Of a stretch of 64,000 bases of DNA, positions 16,838 through 25,538 are shown piece by piece. How positions within the stretch are numbered: position 1 is the stretch's first letter; each line of letters begins with the position of its first letter. The notes below the pieces were generated by a model. That model saw only the letters and a list, made by a program, of their open reading frames with translations, searched no databases and had not been told where the DNA came from. Origin of the DNA: Hyphomonadaceae bacterium. Lineage in GTDB: Bacteria; Pseudomonadota; Alphaproteobacteria; Caulobacterales; Aquidulcibacteraceae. The stretch lies in the NCBI GenBank assembly GCA_022841905.1, contig JALHQO010000001.1:62001-126000 (forward strand), written 5' to 3'. The position numbers were made by a program, and so were the translations under genes.

Positions 16838-17604
16838 TTTGCGTTCGCCGCTTCTTCCGGCGCGGAGAGCGTCATGCCGTTCTTCGCCGCTGGTTCGATC
16901 ACGGCCACGCCAGCTAGCAGGTCGGCTTCAGCGGCGATGCGGTTCATCTCGGCTTCGAGCGCCAGCCGCACGGCCTCGATCTCTTCCTCGTCTGCATCGG
17001 GCGAGGGCGGGGCGATTGGGTTGCCCCAGATCAGCGCGCCGCGTCCGAAGGGCAGCGGCAGCACGAAATGGTCCCAGCTCTTCTTGAACACGATCCGGTT
17101 GGACGTCGCCCATGTCACCGCCACCAGCGGCGCCTCCGCGATCTTCGCCAGCAGAATGGCGCCGCGCTTGACCCGCATCCGTGGCCCGCGCGGGCCGTCC
17201 GGCGTCATGGCGATGACGCCGCCGCCTTCGATGTGCCGCGCCATGGAGAGCATGGCTTCGACGCCGCCCTTGCTGCGCCGGCCAGCTTTCGCGGCCGAGC
17301 CGCGGATCACTTCAGCGCCCACCGTGCGCGAGGTGTGCGCCACGATGCCGCCCTCGCGCGACTGCGAGATCAGCATTTTGGCTTTTGGCACGCCCGGTCC
17401 GAAGGCCCACATCTTGTGGACCAGCGAAAAGCGGCCATGCCAGATACACCCGATCAATTTGCCCCCGTGCGGGCGCCAGAACGGCTCCATGACCTCGCGG
17501 TTGACGTGGCGCCAGCGCGTCGTGATCCCAACAAACAGCATGTAGCCGCCAATCAGGCGGCCGATCACAAGCTGAATAAGGGGGTTTCCGAGGAGGCTCT
17601 TCAT
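16834..17604 (-). CDS. DUF374 lysophospholipid acyltransferase-family protein
   Basis: A 256-residue DUF374 protein with an N-terminal membrane helix. The acyltransferase-type His block is WHGRFSLVHKMW, and the donor/phosphate blocks are ISQSREGG and TPDGPRGPR. Genes of this family sit immediately before waaA across Alphaproteobacteria, suggesting a role in lipid A or LPS assembly, but the reaction is not established. It is the first gene of the waaA-lpxK unit, 93 bp from the divergent phosphatase, so the shared promoter region is 17605-17697. Confidence 0.88.
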   Translation of the reverse strand: MKSLLGNPLIQLVIGRLIGGYMLFVGITTRWRHVNREVMEPFWRPHGGKLIGCIWHGRFSLVHKMWAFGPGVPKAKMLISQSREGGIVAHTSRTVGAEVIRGSAAKAGRRSKGGVEAMLSMARHIEGGGVIAMTPDGPRGPRMRVKRGAILLAKIAEAPLVAVTWATSNRIVFKKSWDHFVLPLPFGRGALIWGNPIAPPSPDADEEEIEAVRLALEAEMNRIAAEADLLAGVAVIEPAAKNGMTLSAPEEAANAK

Positions 17605-17697
17605 GGGTCCGCTGGGGCCGTGCCTTCCGGGCGGGCCTCGGCGCCCTTATACGGGGCCGCGCCTGCTTCGCACCAGAACCCCGCACCCAGGAAAACC

Positions 17698-18372
17698 ATG
17701 ACTCCCCCGGATAAGTCCGCACGCTTTGATCTGAGCACGCCCGAAGGGCGGCGCCGGGCCGAGCGCGACCTGATCTGGGGCGACCACGGCTTCCTGCGGG
17801 CGCGGTTCTCGAACTTCCACTGGATCGAGCCGGGCATGATGGCGCGCGCCAATCAGCCGTCGCCGGAACAAGTGGCGCGCTACGCCGCGCAGGGGTTCAA
17901 GACGATCCTCAATCTGCGTGGGCCCTCCGACACTGGTTACTACGTGCTCGAGCGCGAAGCCTGCGAACGGCACGGTATCGAAATGATCGACGTGCGCATG
18001 TTCTCGCGCGAGGCGCCGAGCTTTGCGCAGGTCGAGAGGGCAAAGGCGCTGTTTGAGACAATTGAGTATCCGGCGCTGATGCATTGCAAGTCCGGCGCGG
18101 ATCGCGCTGGCGCCATGGCGGTGCTCTACAAACATCTGAAGATGGGCCTGCCGATCGCCGACGCGGTCGAGCAACTGGGCTTCAAATACTTGCATGTTCG
18201 CCACGGCAAGACCGGCGTTATCGACTATTTCTTCGAGCGCTATCTTGCCGAAGGGAACGGTAAGACGTTCCTTGAATGGGTCGAGGGAACCGATCCAAAG
18301 GCGATTAAGAAGGCATTCTCGCGCAAGCTCTCGGCGAACATCCCACTCGATGCGCTCCTACAGCGCGAATGA
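17698..18372 (+). CDS. Cys-based (PTP/DSP-like) phosphatase
   Basis: A 224-residue soluble phosphatase with the C-x5-R catalytic loop HCKSGADRAGA (Cys130, Arg136). A likely general acid lies in the MIDVRMFSREAPS loop. The N-terminal NFHWIEPGMMARANQPSP block is the RSQP-like start seen in bacterial PTP-like and DSP-like proteins. Substrates may be phosphoprotein, phosphoinositide or lipid A. The gene is divergent from DUF374-waaA-lpxK. The Caulobacter essential phosphatase CtpA, implicated in lipid A dephosphorylation, is a possible relative. Its stop overlaps an ATG as ATGA. ATG at 17698; the longer frame is an artefact. Confidence 0.82.
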   Translation: MTPPDKSARFDLSTPEGRRRAERDLIWGDHGFLRARFSNFHWIEPGMMARANQPSPEQVARYAAQGFKTILNLRGPSDTGYYVLEREACERHGIEMIDVRMFSREAPSFAQVERAKALFETIEYPALMHCKSGADRAGAMAVLYKHLKMGLPIADAVEQLGFKYLHVRHGKTGVIDYFFERYLAEGNGKTFLEWVEGTDPKAIKKAFSRKLSANIPLDALLQRE

Positions 18373-18434
18373 GTTGCGAGAGCGCGCCACGTCGGAGACA
18401 AGGCACTCATCGAGACGGCGGCGGGCAGAACGGA

Positions 18435-20312
18435 ATGACGGTAAAGGTGCTAGGACGCCGTCTTCCGGCTGCGACGACCTACGTCGTCGCGCTCACCACC
18501 GCATTGCTTTTGCTGCTCCTCACGGTCGGCGCAGCGCTTTGGCAAAGCAGCGCCACCGAAGCGCTTGGCGAGCAGGTGCGCGAGTCATCCGAGCGACGCA
18601 GCCATTACCGCATCCTGCTGCAGCGCGTTACCGATTCCGAGACCGCCCAGCGCGGCTATTTGCTGACCAATGATCCACGCTATCTGGAGCCGATCCAAGG
18701 TGCGCTTGACGATGCTCTCAGCGAGCTGCGCGCACTCCGGGCGGACGCCGACGCCAATTCGGAGGCGCCGCAGCATGTCGAGCGTCTGGAAGAATTGATC
18801 ACGGCGAAGTTTCGAGAGTTGGAAGAAACCATCACGCTGCAAGATCGGGGCGACCGCCGTCGCGCCTTGCAGATCGTCGCTTCCGACCAAGGCAAGGAAA
18901 CGATGGACGGCATCCGCGCCATTGTGAACGCGGCGAACGAGCACGAGACGCAAGCACTCGAAGCCGCGTTGACCGCGAGTGACCGGGCGGGCGAGCGGCT
19001 GCGCTGGGTGATCTTGTTCGCCGGCCTCCTGCTCATCGGCATTGGCGCGCTCTTGGTGGCGACTGTCCGTGGCGCGATGAGGGACCTGCGGGCGTCGCGT
19101 GATAGCGCGCTCGAGGCGCAGCACATGGCCGTCGATGCGCTGCACGCGCGCGAGCAGGCCGAAGAAAAAGTCCGTCAGATGCAGAAGATGGAGGCGATCG
19201 GCCAGATCACCGGTGGCGTCGCGCACGACTTCAACAATATGCTGGCCGTCATCATGTCGGCGCTGCAGCTGGCGCGCCGGCGCATGGATCGCGGCGAGCC
19301 GGGCGCGGAAGGTTTCATCGATGCTGCCGTGGACGGCGCCCGCCGCGCCGCCTCGTTGACCCGCCGCTTGCTGGCGTTCGCGCGCCGCCAGCCGCTCAGT
19401 CCAACCGTGCTCGACATCAACCGCGTGCTTGGCGACATGTCCGAGATGCTGCGCCGGACGCTTGGCGAGCAGATCGTGCTGGAGACCGTGGTCGCTGGCG
19501 GCCTATGGCGCGTGAATGTAGATCGCCAAGAGCTCGAACAGGCGATCCTCAATATCTGCGTCAACGCTCGTGACGCGATGCCCGACGGCGGCAAGCTCAC
19601 GATTGAATCCGGCAACGCCCACCTCGATGAAGCCTACGCCGCGTCGAACCTTGAGGTGAGCGCCGGCCAGTACGTGATGATCGCGATCACCGACACCGGC
19701 GCCGGCATGAGCCCAGAGGTCCGCGACAAGGCGTTCGAGCCATTCTTCACGACGAAGGATGTCGGCCGCGGCACCGGTCTGGGCCTCAGCCAAGTGCACG
19801 GCTTTTTGAAGCAGAGCGGCGGCCATGCGGCGATTTATTCGGAGCTTGGCGTCGGCACGACGGTGAAGCTCTATTTGGCGCGCACGCAGCTCGAACTCAG
19901 CGCCGACGACGAACGCGCCCCGGTGACGACCGATGTGAGCGGCGATCCGGGCACGATTGTTCTCGTGGTCGAGGACGAAGAGCGCGTGCGCTCGCTTAGC
20001 GTCGCGTCGCTGCGCGATTTGGGCTACACCGTGCTGCACGCTTCAAGCGGGCCGGCGGCGCTGAAAGTGCTGGAAGCCAATCCGGGCGTCGCGCTGCTCT
20101 TCACCGATGTCGTAATGCCGGAGATGACCGGCAAGGTTCTCGCCGATGAAGCCCGCACGCGTTATCCGGCTCTGAAGGTGCTTTACACCACCGGCTACAC
20201 GCAAAACGCCATCGTTCATAACGGCGTGCTCGACGCGGATGCGCGGCTGCTGTTGAAGCCATATTCGCTCAACGATCTGGCGAAGAAGGTGCGCGCGGTG
20301 CTCGACGAATAG
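18435..20312 (+). CDS. CHASE3 hybrid sensor histidine kinase
   Basis: A membrane sensor kinase of about 625 residues. Order of parts: TM1 (about 13-37), periplasmic CHASE3 domain (45-175, with ESSERRSHYRILLQRVTDSETAQRGYL), TM2 (190-213), a HisKA H-box with His264 (GGVAHDFNN), a HATPase with N box NICVNARDAM and G2 GRGTGLGL, and a C-terminal receiver domain with phospho-acceptor Asp558 (FTDVVMPEMTG). No cognate regulator is adjacent, so output is probably by phosphorelay. An alternative ATG at 18369 overlaps the phosphatase stop (ATGA) but adds an uncharacteristic 22-residue leader. Confidence 0.9.
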   Translation: MTVKVLGRRLPAATTYVVALTTALLLLLLTVGAALWQSSATEALGEQVRESSERRSHYRILLQRVTDSETAQRGYLLTNDPRYLEPIQGALDDALSELRALRADADANSEAPQHVERLEELITAKFRELEETITLQDRGDRRRALQIVASDQGKETMDGIRAIVNAANEHETQALEAALTASDRAGERLRWVILFAGLLLIGIGALLVATVRGAMRDLRASRDSALEAQHMAVDALHAREQAEEKVRQMQKMEAIGQITGGVAHDFNNMLAVIMSALQLARRRMDRGEPGAEGFIDAAVDGARRAASLTRRLLAFARRQPLSPTVLDINRVLGDMSEMLRRTLGEQIVLETVVAGGLWRVNVDRQELEQAILNICVNARDAMPDGGKLTIESGNAHLDEAYAASNLEVSAGQYVMIAITDTGAGMSPEVRDKAFEPFFTTKDVGRGTGLGLSQVHGFLKQSGGHAAIYSELGVGTTVKLYLARTQLELSADDERAPVTTDVSGDPGTIVLVVEDEERVRSLSVASLRDLGYTVLHASSGPAALKVLEANPGVALLFTDVVMPEMTGKVLADEARTRYPALKVLYTTGYTQNAIVHNGVLDADARLLLKPYSLNDLAKKVRAVLDE

Positions 20313-20338
20313 AGGCGGCCCCTTGCGAGGACCGCCTC
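20312..20338 (+). terminator. Weak hairpin at end of histidine kinase gene
   Basis: A 7-bp stem (GAGGCGG at 20312-20318 with CCGCCTC at 20332-20338) directly follows the TAG of the kinase gene. There is no T-tract, so it may be a weak terminator or just an mRNA-end hairpin. It separates the kinase from the convergent UrcA gene. Confidence 0.35.
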
Positions 20339-20365
20339 CAGTCGTTCAATTCAACTCATGTCGGC

Positions 20366-20731
20366 TTAGTAGTTGCCCTTCGGGCTCAGGTAGGCGTCGT
20401 CCGGATCCTCGACGATGACTTGTGGGTCATAACCATAATAGCGCGCGGTGACGGCGGGGTTGTTCATGTCGGCGACAGCGATATCCATCGTCTCGTAGGT
20501 GCAAGCCGCAACGCCTTGGCGTTCCGGGATCGGCATCGGGCCAGGCCGATCGCCGCAGATTTGTTCGGACGCATGTTCGACGCGGTTCAGAATCGTCTCA
20601 GCGCCGCGCTGGCTGTAGGCATCGACATCGCCGTACTCGACGACGCGATTTTGTGAGCTCTGCGCAAACGACGGCGCGGCGAATGCGAGCATCAGCGCCG
20701 AAGCGCATACGAAAGTCATTGAACGTTGCAT
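20366..20731 (-). CDS. UrcA-family secreted protein
   Basis: A 121-residue secreted protein. The signal peptide ends in APSFAQ. The mature part has the UrcA family pattern: VVEYGDVDAYSQRGAETILNRVEHASEQIC, a second Cys in CTYETM, then VADMNNPAVTARYYG. UrcA-type proteins are common in Caulobacterales and Sphingomonadales and have no known function. The ATG at 20731 is preferred; the frame open to 20779 lacks a signal peptide at its start. It is upstream of nothing on its own strand and may be transcribed alone. Confidence 0.75.
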   Translation of the reverse strand: MQRSMTFVCASALMLAFAAPSFAQSSQNRVVEYGDVDAYSQRGAETILNRVEHASEQICGDRPGPMPIPERQGVAACTYETMDIAVADMNNPAVTARYYGYDPQVIVEDPDDAYLSPKGNY

Positions 20732-20809
20732 TGGGAACTCCTGAGCAAAGTCCCCGCCCTTTGCACGCACCAACACCAAGCGCCGTGCTCTGTTCCGTTT
20801 TGACGCAAA

Positions 20810-22549
20810 CTACTCAGCTGCTTCCGGCCGGAACTGCAGCCGGCTCAAGCGCGCATAGAGCCCGCCGCGAGCGACGAGTTGCTCGTGCGTCCCGGTTTCG
20901 GCGATGCGGCCGTCTTCCAGTGTGATGATGCGGTCGGCGTCGCGCACCGTCGCGAGGCGATGCGCGATAACAAGCACGGTGCGGCCTTTGGAGAGCCGCG
21001 CCAATGCGTCTTGCACCTTGGCCTCGCTCTCGGCGTCGAGGGCGCTGGTGGCTTCGTCGAGCAGCAGGATCGGCGCATCGCGCAGGAAGGCGCGGGCCAG
21101 TGCTACGCGCTGGCGCTCGCCGCCGGAGAGATTGGCGCCGCGATCACCGACATTGGTGTCGTAGCCGTTCGGTAATTCGGTGATGAAATCGTGCGCCGCC
21201 GCGTTGCGGGCGGCTTCCTCGATCTCGGCGTGCGTGGCGCCGGCGCGGCCAAGCGCGATATTGGCGCGAATGGTGTCGTTAAAGAGCGCAGGCTCCTGCG
21301 CCACCAGCGAGATTGCCTCGCGCACGGAAGCGATCTCCACGTCGCGCACGTCTTGGCCATCGATGCGCACATGCCCGGCTGTCGCATCGTAGAGGCGGGG
21401 TAGGAGATTGAAGATGGTGGATTTGCCGGCGCCGGATGGGCCGACGAACGCCACCGTCTCGCCCGGCTCAATCGAAAAGCTCACGTCGTCCAGCGCCGGC
21501 GCGTCGCCGTAGGAGAAAGACACGTTCTCGAACGTCACCCGTCCCTCGCCGACCGCAAGCGGTTTCACGCCGGGCTTGTCGACGATCGTCACCGGCTCGT
21601 CGATCAGACCGAACACGCGCTGGAGCGCAGCGGAGGCTTCCGAGAGCAGGGTGTTTGTTTGACCCAATGCGCGCGCAGCTGGTGTTGCGACGCCGACTGC
21701 GCCGATCATGCCGATCAGGTCGCCAACCGTCATCAGGTCGTTGAGGATGCGATAGCCGGAGATCCAAAGCACGCCCGCCAGCGCCACGCCGCCGACGATT
21801 TCGAGCAGCGGCACCGTGCGCGCGCGGCTGTAGGCCAGCTTCATCGCAATCTTGCGCCGCGCCTCGAAACCAGCATCAGCGCGTGTCTTTTCCCGCTCTT
21901 CCAGGCCGTAGGTTTTGACCGCGCGCGAGAAGCTGAATGTCTCCATCAGCAGCGCCGAGAGCGAGCCCATCTGCTCTTGCGCCACATGCGTCTGTTTCAG
22001 CGCGCGTTTGGCGATCTGTTGCAGCGGTCCGCCGGCAAGCGCGAAGGCCGCCGCGACGACGAGCGTCAGCACCCAATCCAGCCACAGCATCGACGCGACC
22101 GCGCCGATCAAAGTCAGCGTGTCGCGAATGATCGATTGGCCGCCGCGAACGAGCGCTTCGCTGACGATGTTGATGTCGTTGGTGAAGCGCGAAACCAGCC
22201 GGCCAGGCTCTTCGCGCGCGTGGCGGGCAAAGTCCACGTCCATCAGTTTTGAGAACATGGCCCGCTGCAGATCCCGCAACACTTTCAGCGCCAGCGATTG
22301 CGACACCACCGCCTGCACCCAGAGCGCCACGGCGCGCACGGCGGTTGCGGCCAGCACGGCGATCGGCGCCCAGAGGATCACGCTGGCGTCGCGCGCGGTG
22401 ACGCCGTCCGTCGTGTATTTGAGGATCAGCGCGTAGGAGACGCCCGCCGCCGCAACCATTACGAGCGCCGGTAAAAGCACGGCGAGGTCGCTCAGGTGGC
22501 GCGAGACGTACTCGCGCCAGAGCCGCGCGAACAAGGAAGTCTTGCTCAT
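20810..22549 (-). CDS. msbA: MsbA-like lipid A/ABC exporter (fused permease-ATPase)
   Basis: A 579-residue half-transporter. Six membrane helices fill the first 320 residues, followed by an ATPase with Walker A GPSGAGKST, signature LSGGERQRVALARAFL and Walker B ILLLDEATSALD. MsbA flips lipid A-core across the inner membrane. The downstream position in a pmbA-cysQ-DUF4170-msbA block beside waaA and lpxK supports that substrate, although sequence alone cannot separate it from other type I exporters. The ATG at 22549 is used; the longer frame overlaps DUF4170. The DUF4170 stop is 7 bp upstream. Confidence 0.88.
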   Translation of the reverse strand: MSKTSLFARLWREYVSRHLSDLAVLLPALVMVAAAGVSYALILKYTTDGVTARDASVILWAPIAVLAATAVRAVALWVQAVVSQSLALKVLRDLQRAMFSKLMDVDFARHAREEPGRLVSRFTNDINIVSEALVRGGQSIIRDTLTLIGAVASMLWLDWVLTLVVAAAFALAGGPLQQIAKRALKQTHVAQEQMGSLSALLMETFSFSRAVKTYGLEEREKTRADAGFEARRKIAMKLAYSRARTVPLLEIVGGVALAGVLWISGYRILNDLMTVGDLIGMIGAVGVATPAARALGQTNTLLSEASAALQRVFGLIDEPVTIVDKPGVKPLAVGEGRVTFENVSFSYGDAPALDDVSFSIEPGETVAFVGPSGAGKSTIFNLLPRLYDATAGHVRIDGQDVRDVEIASVREAISLVAQEPALFNDTIRANIALGRAGATHAEIEEAARNAAAHDFITELPNGYDTNVGDRGANLSGGERQRVALARAFLRDAPILLLDEATSALDAESEAKVQDALARLSKGRTVLVIAHRLATVRDADRIITLEDGRIAETGTHEQLVARGGLYARLSRLQFRPEAAE

Positions 22550-22556
22550 GCGTCCG

Positions 22557-22802
22557 TCACATCTCGCCCTCGGGATCGGTCCCGGGATCGAGCAGGCGAT
22601 GGGCGTGAATGATGAAATAGCGCATGCGCGCATTATCGACGGTGCGTTGGGCTGCGCCTTTCCAGGCGTCGTAGGCGGCGCGGTAGTTCGGATAGGCGCC
22701 GACAAAATCGACAGCGCTGAGATCGATAAACTCAGGCCGGTCGAGATCTTTCAGTTCGCCGCCGATGACGAGGTGCAAGAGTTGGCGCGGTTGGTCGCTC
22801 AT
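22557..22802 (-). CDS. DUF4170 domain-containing protein
   Basis: An 81-residue alphaproteobacterial protein of the DUF4170 family, with LLHLVIGGEL near the start and YPNYRAAYDAWKGAAQRTVDNARMRYFIIH as the core. It is found between cysQ and lipid A genes in many Alphaproteobacteria. Function unknown; it is soluble and compact. ATG at 22802, 4 bp after the upstream cysQ-like stop and 7 bp before msbA, so all are probably one transcript. Confidence 0.85.
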   Translation of the reverse strand: MSDQPRQLLHLVIGGELKDLDRPEFIDLSAVDFVGAYPNYRAAYDAWKGAAQRTVDNARMRYFIIHAHRLLDPGTDPEGEM

Positions 22803-22806
22803 GGGA

Positions 22807-23619
22807 TCAGGTCTTCGTGCGCGGATCGGGATACGCTTTGCTGCGCTCGATTAGCAAAGGGTGGAGTGCAGCGCCAGACGCCGCGACCCCAGGGGCGCGC
22901 GGAATGGGTTGGTTGAACGTCAAAGGTTCGCCCCAGAGATCGGAGACGATGCCGCCCGCGGATGCGATGATCGCCGCGCCGGCGGCGATGTCCCACTCGT
23001 TCTTGTAGCCAAACAGCAGCGTCGCGTCGCCATAGCCGGCGGCGACCGAGGCCATGCGATAGGCGATCGAGTGACGCTGCACGATTTCCAGGTGCGGCCA
23101 CGGCGTCGGCCAGCGCTTTTCCTTGAACCGTCCGCCCGGTGCAAACATCCGCGCGCCTTCAAGCGCGGCGCGCTCGGTCGTCCGCATCGGCTTGCTGTTG
23201 AGAGTTGCGCTCTCGCCGACCGCGCCGAGGAAGAGTTCATCGGTCATCGGATTGTAGATCACGCCGGCAAAGACGCGCTCGCCTTCGACGATGCCGATCG
23301 AGATTGTCCATTGCGGGATGCCGTTGACCAGCGCCTGGGTGCCGTCGATCGGATCGAGCATAAAGGTGCGGGGCTTGCCGATGCGGCGCGTCGTGTCGTC
23401 GGGCGCTTCTTCGGAGAGCCAGCCATAGTCAGGCCGCGCGCCGAGCAAGCGCTCGGTCAACAGCGCGTCGACGGCGAGATCGATATTGGTCACCGGCCCT
23501 AGCGCGCCCTTGGACTGAACCTCCAACGGCTTGGCGTTGAGCATTCGCGCTAGCGCTCCGGCTTCGCGCGCGGCGGCCTCAAGTAATGCGAGTTCAGACG
23601 CCGCCGATTGCAAGATCAT
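22807..23619 (-). CDS. cysQ: CysQ/inositol monophosphatase-family phosphatase
   Basis: A 270-residue metal-dependent phosphatase of the IMPase fold. It has SEEAPDD, the metal-binding DPIDGT block and a C-terminal WDIAAGAAIIASAGG. CysQ hydrolyses 3'-phosphoadenosine 5'-phosphate; other family members act on inositol phosphates or NADP. The presence between pmbA and DUF4170 matches the conserved alphaproteobacterial order. The ATG at 23619 lies inside the pmbA gene (26-bp overlap); a TTG two codons earlier is also possible. Whether the true substrate is PAP cannot be read from the sequence. Confidence 0.85.
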   Translation of the reverse strand: MILQSAASELALLEAAAREAGALARMLNAKPLEVQSKGALGPVTNIDLAVDALLTERLLGARPDYGWLSEEAPDDTTRRIGKPRTFMLDPIDGTQALVNGIPQWTISIGIVEGERVFAGVIYNPMTDELFLGAVGESATLNSKPMRTTERAALEGARMFAPGGRFKEKRWPTPWPHLEIVQRHSIAYRMASVAAGYGDATLLFGYKNEWDIAAGAAIIASAGGIVSDLWGEPLTFNQPIPRAPGVAASGAALHPLLIERSKAYPDPRTKT

Positions 23620-24940
23620 CCACAATCAAGCTGGCGATTTCGAGCGAACCGCGTTTGTCGACGTCCGAGCCGCAGCGGAGACGCGCGAAAATGTCCAAGA
23701 GATTGCCGGCCACCGTCACTTCGCTGACCGGATGGGCGATCTCGCCGCTCTCGAACCAATAGCCCGCCACGCCGACCGACCAGTCGCCCGTGTTCATGTT
23801 GAGCGAAGGCGAGAACATGTCGGTAATGAAGAGGCCCTTGCCGGCGTTCTGCATCGACGCAGCGAGATCATGCTCGCCGGGCTTCACGAACATATTGGCC
23901 GAGCCGATGCCCGGCGGGCCGCCATGGCCGGCGGTGGCGTGGCCGTTCGGCTCCAGCCCGAGCTGACGCGCGGCGGACGCGTTCAAAAGCCACGTCGTGA
24001 TCACGCCGTCTTCAACCAGCGTCATCGGCTTTACCGCGCCGCCTTCACCATCGAACCAACGGCTGCCCATGCCGCGCTTCACGAACGGATCTTCGCGTAC
24101 CTCGAAACCCGGTGCGAACACGCGCCGGCCGAGCTTATCCTTCAAGAACGAAACCCCGCGCGCGACCGCTGTGCCCGAAATGCCGGAGAAGAGCGGCGAG
24201 ATGATCCGCCCGGCGAGCCGGTTCTCGAAAATCACCGTGGCCTTCTGGCTGGCGACCTTGCGCGCGCCGAGGCGCTTAGCTGTGCGCTCGCCCGCGAGCC
24301 GGCCAATCTCTTCGGCGGAGGGCAGGTCGGCGAAGAAGCGTTTGGTGCGCCACTCATAGTCGCGCTCCATCTCATCGTCCTTCTCCGCCACCGGCTGCGT
24401 GCCGAGGCTGTAGGACGTGCCGCTCTCAGCGCCTTCAAAGCCGTCTGAGGTGGCGTAGACGAAGTAGGAGTTCTCGAACGAGGCGCCAGCGCCGCCAGAA
24501 TTGGCGATGCCAGGGATGACGAGCGAGGCTGCTTCGCAGCGCTTGGCCAAATCGAGCAACTCTTCAGGGCTCGGGCGGGCGGTGTCGGACTGTTCGAGAT
24601 CGGGTGCAGCGCCGGTGGCGCGATAGCGCGCATCGAGCAGGCCGCAGAATTTGTCCTCGGGCGCGGCTTTCGCCATCGCGACGGTGCGCTCTGCCAGCGC
24701 CTTCAGGCCCTTGGACGAAAGGTCGGTGGAGGAGGCCGCCGCTTGGCGCTTGCCGATAAAGGCGCGCAGCGCGACCGAGCGGCCTTCCTCGCGCTCCATG
24801 CCCTCAAGTTCGCCCAGGCGCACCTCGGCCGAAATGCTCTCCCGGGAAGCCAGGGAGGCCTCGGAGCCGTCAGCCCCGGCTTGTTTCGCGTAATCGATTA
24901 GGGCCGCGAGCGCGGCGTGTGAATCAGCATCGAAAGCCAT
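23594..24940 (-). CDS. pmbA: TldD/PmbA-family metallopeptidase, PmbA
   Basis: PmbA (TldE), 448 residues, forms a heterodimeric protease with TldD that matures ribosomally made peptides such as microcin B17 and degrades CcdA in E. coli. The family SGTAVARGVSFLKDKLG and GSANMFVKPGEHDLAASM blocks are visible. PmbA lacks the TldD zinc motif and depends on its partner. The partner tldD is in this window at 42871-44292, 18 kb away. ATG start. First gene of the cysQ-DUF4170-msbA unit. Confidence 0.93.
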   Translation of the reverse strand: MAFDADSHAALAALIDYAKQAGADGSEASLASRESISAEVRLGELEGMEREEGRSVALRAFIGKRQAAASSTDLSSKGLKALAERTVAMAKAAPEDKFCGLLDARYRATGAAPDLEQSDTARPSPEELLDLAKRCEAASLVIPGIANSGGAGASFENSYFVYATSDGFEGAESGTSYSLGTQPVAEKDDEMERDYEWRTKRFFADLPSAEEIGRLAGERTAKRLGARKVASQKATVIFENRLAGRIISPLFSGISGTAVARGVSFLKDKLGRRVFAPGFEVREDPFVKRGMGSRWFDGEGGAVKPMTLVEDGVITTWLLNASAARQLGLEPNGHATAGHGGPPGIGSANMFVKPGEHDLAASMQNAGKGLFITDMFSPSLNMNTGDWSVGVAGYWFESGEIAHPVSEVTVAGNLLDIFARLRCGSDVDKRGSLEIASLIVDDLAIGGV

Positions 24941-25000
24941 GGCCCGAACATGGGCTTGCAGGCCCCCTAGGGCAATCGCTGAACTGCGGTAGCCTGATAC

Positions 25001-25405
25001 TCAAAGCTGCTGGCTGAGCCCGGCATAGAGCAGGCCGCCGCCGATCAGGGCGAAAGACAGCCAGGTCAGCACCATGCCGATCATCCGCCCGGCATTGAGA
25101 ACGCCGGTGTGGAGGCCGACGCCGTGTAAAATTCTGCCCGCCGTCAAAGAAAGTCCACCGGCATGCAGCAGCCAGAGCGGGGCGGCGGGCTCCATCAGAG
25201 CCAGGATCTGGATGCCGACGAGGCCCGCGGGGATGTATTCGGCGGCGTTGCCGTGCGCCCGCACGGCGCGTGAGAAATCCTCATTGCCGGCGTCGCCTAG
25301 CGATATCTTGTGCTTGCGCCGGCCCGCCACCACCAGCACTGCCAGCACCAGCAGAATGAGAATGTTCACGCCCGCATAGAGCGCGGCAATTTCCAGTCGC
25401 AGCAT
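25001..25405 (-). CDS. MAPEG-family membrane protein
   Basis: A 134-residue protein with four membrane helices. The MAPEG signature region is R-AHGNAAEYIPAGLV, placed after a short charged loop, as in microsomal glutathione S-transferase and FLAP-like proteins. Bacterial members probably conjugate glutathione or bind hydrophobic molecules. A second MAPEG-like gene lies at 63486. ATG start at 25405; the 60-bp gap upstream of pmbA suggests a separate promoter. Confidence 0.85.
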   Translation of the reverse strand: MLRLEIAALYAGVNILILLVLAVLVVAGRRKHKISLGDAGNEDFSRAVRAHGNAAEYIPAGLVGIQILALMEPAAPLWLLHAGGLSLTAGRILHGVGLHTGVLNAGRMIGMVLTWLSFALIGGGLLYAGLSQQL

Positions 25406-25538
25406 TCGGCTCTCCCTCGCTCCACTGCTCTATGCCTGCGCTCTTCTGCATTTCAACGTTTTGTTTTGCTTTCGGAAACCGCCTGTTCACCGCGCGGCGT
25501 CATAGTCTTCATCAACAAGATGCCTCGAAGGCAACGGG

